NCBI RefSeq assembly: GCF_004119445.1
Contig: NZ_QICI01000087.1
Span: forward strand, 1-64,000
Reading direction: 5' to 3'
Length of the DNA stretch: 64,000 nucleotides
Origin: Chryseobacterium sp. CH21
GTDB taxonomy: Bacteria > Bacteroidota > Bacteroidia > Flavobacteriales > Weeksellaceae
This document shows positions 62,992-64,000 of this stretch, piece by piece (the stretch's first letter is position 1; each line of letters begins with the position of its first letter). Below the pieces are notes generated by a model that saw nothing but the letters and a program-made list of their open reading frames with translations, did not search any database and was not told the origin of the DNA. Made by a program: the position numbers and the translations under genes.

Positions 62992-63357
62992 ATGGAAATC
63001 GTTGCTAAAATTCTGATCGCCGTCGTTGCACTGGAACACCTTTATATCCTTTGGATGGAAATGTTCGCATGGGAAACCAAAGGAAAAGAAGTTTTTAAAG
63101 CTGCTCTGCCTGCAGAAATGTTTAAACCAACGAAAGGACTCGCAGCCAATCAGGGACTTTACAATGGATTTCTGGCTGCCGGACTGATCTGGTCTTTTCT
63201 GATTAAAGATCCTCAATGGCAAACCAATGTAGCATTATTCTTTTTAGGATGTGTAGCTGTAGCCGGAATCTATGGAGCAATTTCTGCCACTAAAAAAATA
63301 TTTTTCGTTCAGGCATTACCTGCCATTCTTGCAATTATTGCCGTTTTATTGAAATAA
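62992..63357 (+). CDS. DUF1304 family membrane protein
   Basis: 121 residues with four hydrophobic segments. Family marks: LEHLYILWMEMFAWETKGKEVF, KGLAANQGLYNGFLAAGL, TKKIFFVQALPAILAIIAVLL. Function unknown; found across bacteria, often near redox or regulatory genes. Divergent from the Crp/Fnr gene across 64 bp. Confidence 0.85.
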   Translation: MEIVAKILIAVVALEHLYILWMEMFAWETKGKEVFKAALPAEMFKPTKGLAANQGLYNGFLAAGLIWSFLIKDPQWQTNVALFFLGCVAVAGIYGAISATKKIFFVQALPAILAIIAVLLK

Positions 63358-63505
63358 TCTTACGGTTTATCTTTTAAAATAATTACCCTATTCATCTTCT
63401 CTTACCTTTAATGATAAGAGAAAATTCGTCATGAAATCGCATCTTAAAAACCATATTGAAAATCAATAACTTACCTGCGTAAAAATCCATTTAATATTTA
63501 ATTCG

Positions 63506-63885
63506 TAAATTTGCACCGTCATAAAAAATTGATATACAGTTTTTTGATGCTGGCAAGCATTTTGATAAAATGTAGCCATTCAAGTTGTTCAGTACACATA
63601 TCTGTAATTACCTCATCAGTAATTTAATTGTAGAATCTATGTAAAAGATCAGTTTCTTTTTACATAATACACTCTTTTTCTAGAGTATAATCTATTGAAA
63701 TATTTAAAATAAACATAAGGTCAGCAGGTCTTTATGCTGTTATTTTTTTGTTTAAAGCTTTTATCAATAAAGGCTTAACAAATTATTTTATCCTATTCTC
63801 AGCAGCAGAACAACGAAAGCTAAATGTATATAATGAATTGGTGTACAGTTTTTTATATCAAATTATTAATTGAAAAATTCTGAAT
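63506..63885 (+). promoter_or_regulatory. Promoter and long structured leader before the ProV-like gene
   Basis: TAAATTTG (63506-63513) fits the -7 consensus, about 370 bp before the ATG. The leader can form ATGTAAAAGA/TCTTTTTACAT (about 63638-63664), an ACTCT/AGAGT hairpin (about 63670-63687) and CAGCA/TGCTG followed by seven T's (63722-63749), a terminator-like shape. TACAG-T6 occurs at 63535 and again at 63844. An attenuator or riboswitch is possible; a second promoter near 63850 is the simple alternative. Confidence 0.4.
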
Positions 63886-64000
63886 ATGGAAAAAAATGAA
63901 AACACTCGAAAAGTAAAACTTAAAGTGGAAGACCTGACGATCATCTTTGGTAAAAACAAAGAAAAAGCACAGGAACTTCTGGACAAAGGTTTTTCCAAAA
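63886..64000 (+). CDS. proV: Glycine betaine/proline ABC transporter ATP-binding protein, N-terminal part
   Basis: Only 38 codons lie inside the window. MEKNENTRKVKLKVEDLTII then FGKNKEKAQELLDKGFSK matches the opening of OpuAA/ProV proteins (KLEVKNLxxIFGxxPxxAxxLLxxGxSK). This start is long for the family by about 10 residues. The protein would power uptake of osmoprotectants such as glycine betaine. The Walker motifs lie beyond the window end, so the call is provisional. Confidence 0.7.
   Translation, partial: MEKNENTRKVKLKVEDLTIIFGKNKEKAQELLDKGFSK

Overview
The window comes from a low-GC member of the Bacteroidota, most likely a Chryseobacterium-like flavobacterium. The evidence is Bacteroidota-type promoters (-7 box TAnnTTTG), a subtype iii type VI secretion system (TssD, TssR), an S46 dipeptidyl-peptidase, a 29-residue COX24/AURKAIP1-like basic protein beside HU, and a flavobacterial-style curli operon. 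No rRNA, tRNA, CRISPR array, insertion sequence or integrase was seen.

Layout. 1-1213 is non-coding and repeat-rich. 1214-14011 is mostly housekeeping: M16 peptidase, GNAT plus polysaccharide deacetylase, DPP11-type peptidase, NlpE-like lipoprotein, MgtC, YdeI-like protein, an Imm22-like protein and DNA polymerase I. 14155-31288 is a T6SSiii region on the minus strand: three TssD (Hcp) genes, a lytic transglycosylase, ClpV/TssH, VgrG, TssR, a PKD protein and two TssO-like proteins. Inside it lies an effector island: a metzincin-like protease gene directly after vgrG, then three lipoproteins that look like immunity proteins, then an unknown membrane protein. Sheath, baseplate and TssN genes are not in the window. 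31467-36207 holds two LuxR-type regulators with degenerate receivers, flanking HU, RNase G and OsmC. 36576-41984 is a curli (type VIII secretion) operon in the order csgA, csgB, csgE (with a CsgH-like N-terminus), csgF, csgG (with a C-terminal barrel), then a PD40 lipoprotein. 42502-45762 holds Nudix, PlsC, a lipoprotein and Mpl. 46061-47651 is a tandem pair of C-type-lectin-like secreted proteins. 47743-55950 is mixed regulators and enzymes. 56188-61166 is a quinone/aldehyde stress cluster (MdaB, epimerase, ABM monooxygenase, DJ-1, aldo/keto reductase, cyclase). 61411-63357 holds AhpD-like, DoxX, Crp/Fnr and DUF1304 genes. The window ends inside a ProV-like ABC ATPase gene with a long leader.

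Two points stand out. First, all three hcp genes carry the same double-dyad element (two GTmGTA-N4-TACGAy sites 21 bp apart) 49-50 bp upstream of a TAnnTTTG box, which indicates a dedicated regulator. Second, the effector island pairs a HExxH plus Met-turn protease with three lipoproteins whose C-termini look PepSY-like, so the immunity may work by inhibiting the protease.

Quality caution. At least twelve single-base frameshifts interrupt otherwise well-conserved genes, eleven of them as a missing base in an A or T run. I read these mainly as sequencing errors; the frameshifted genes are annotated over their full reconstructed extent.
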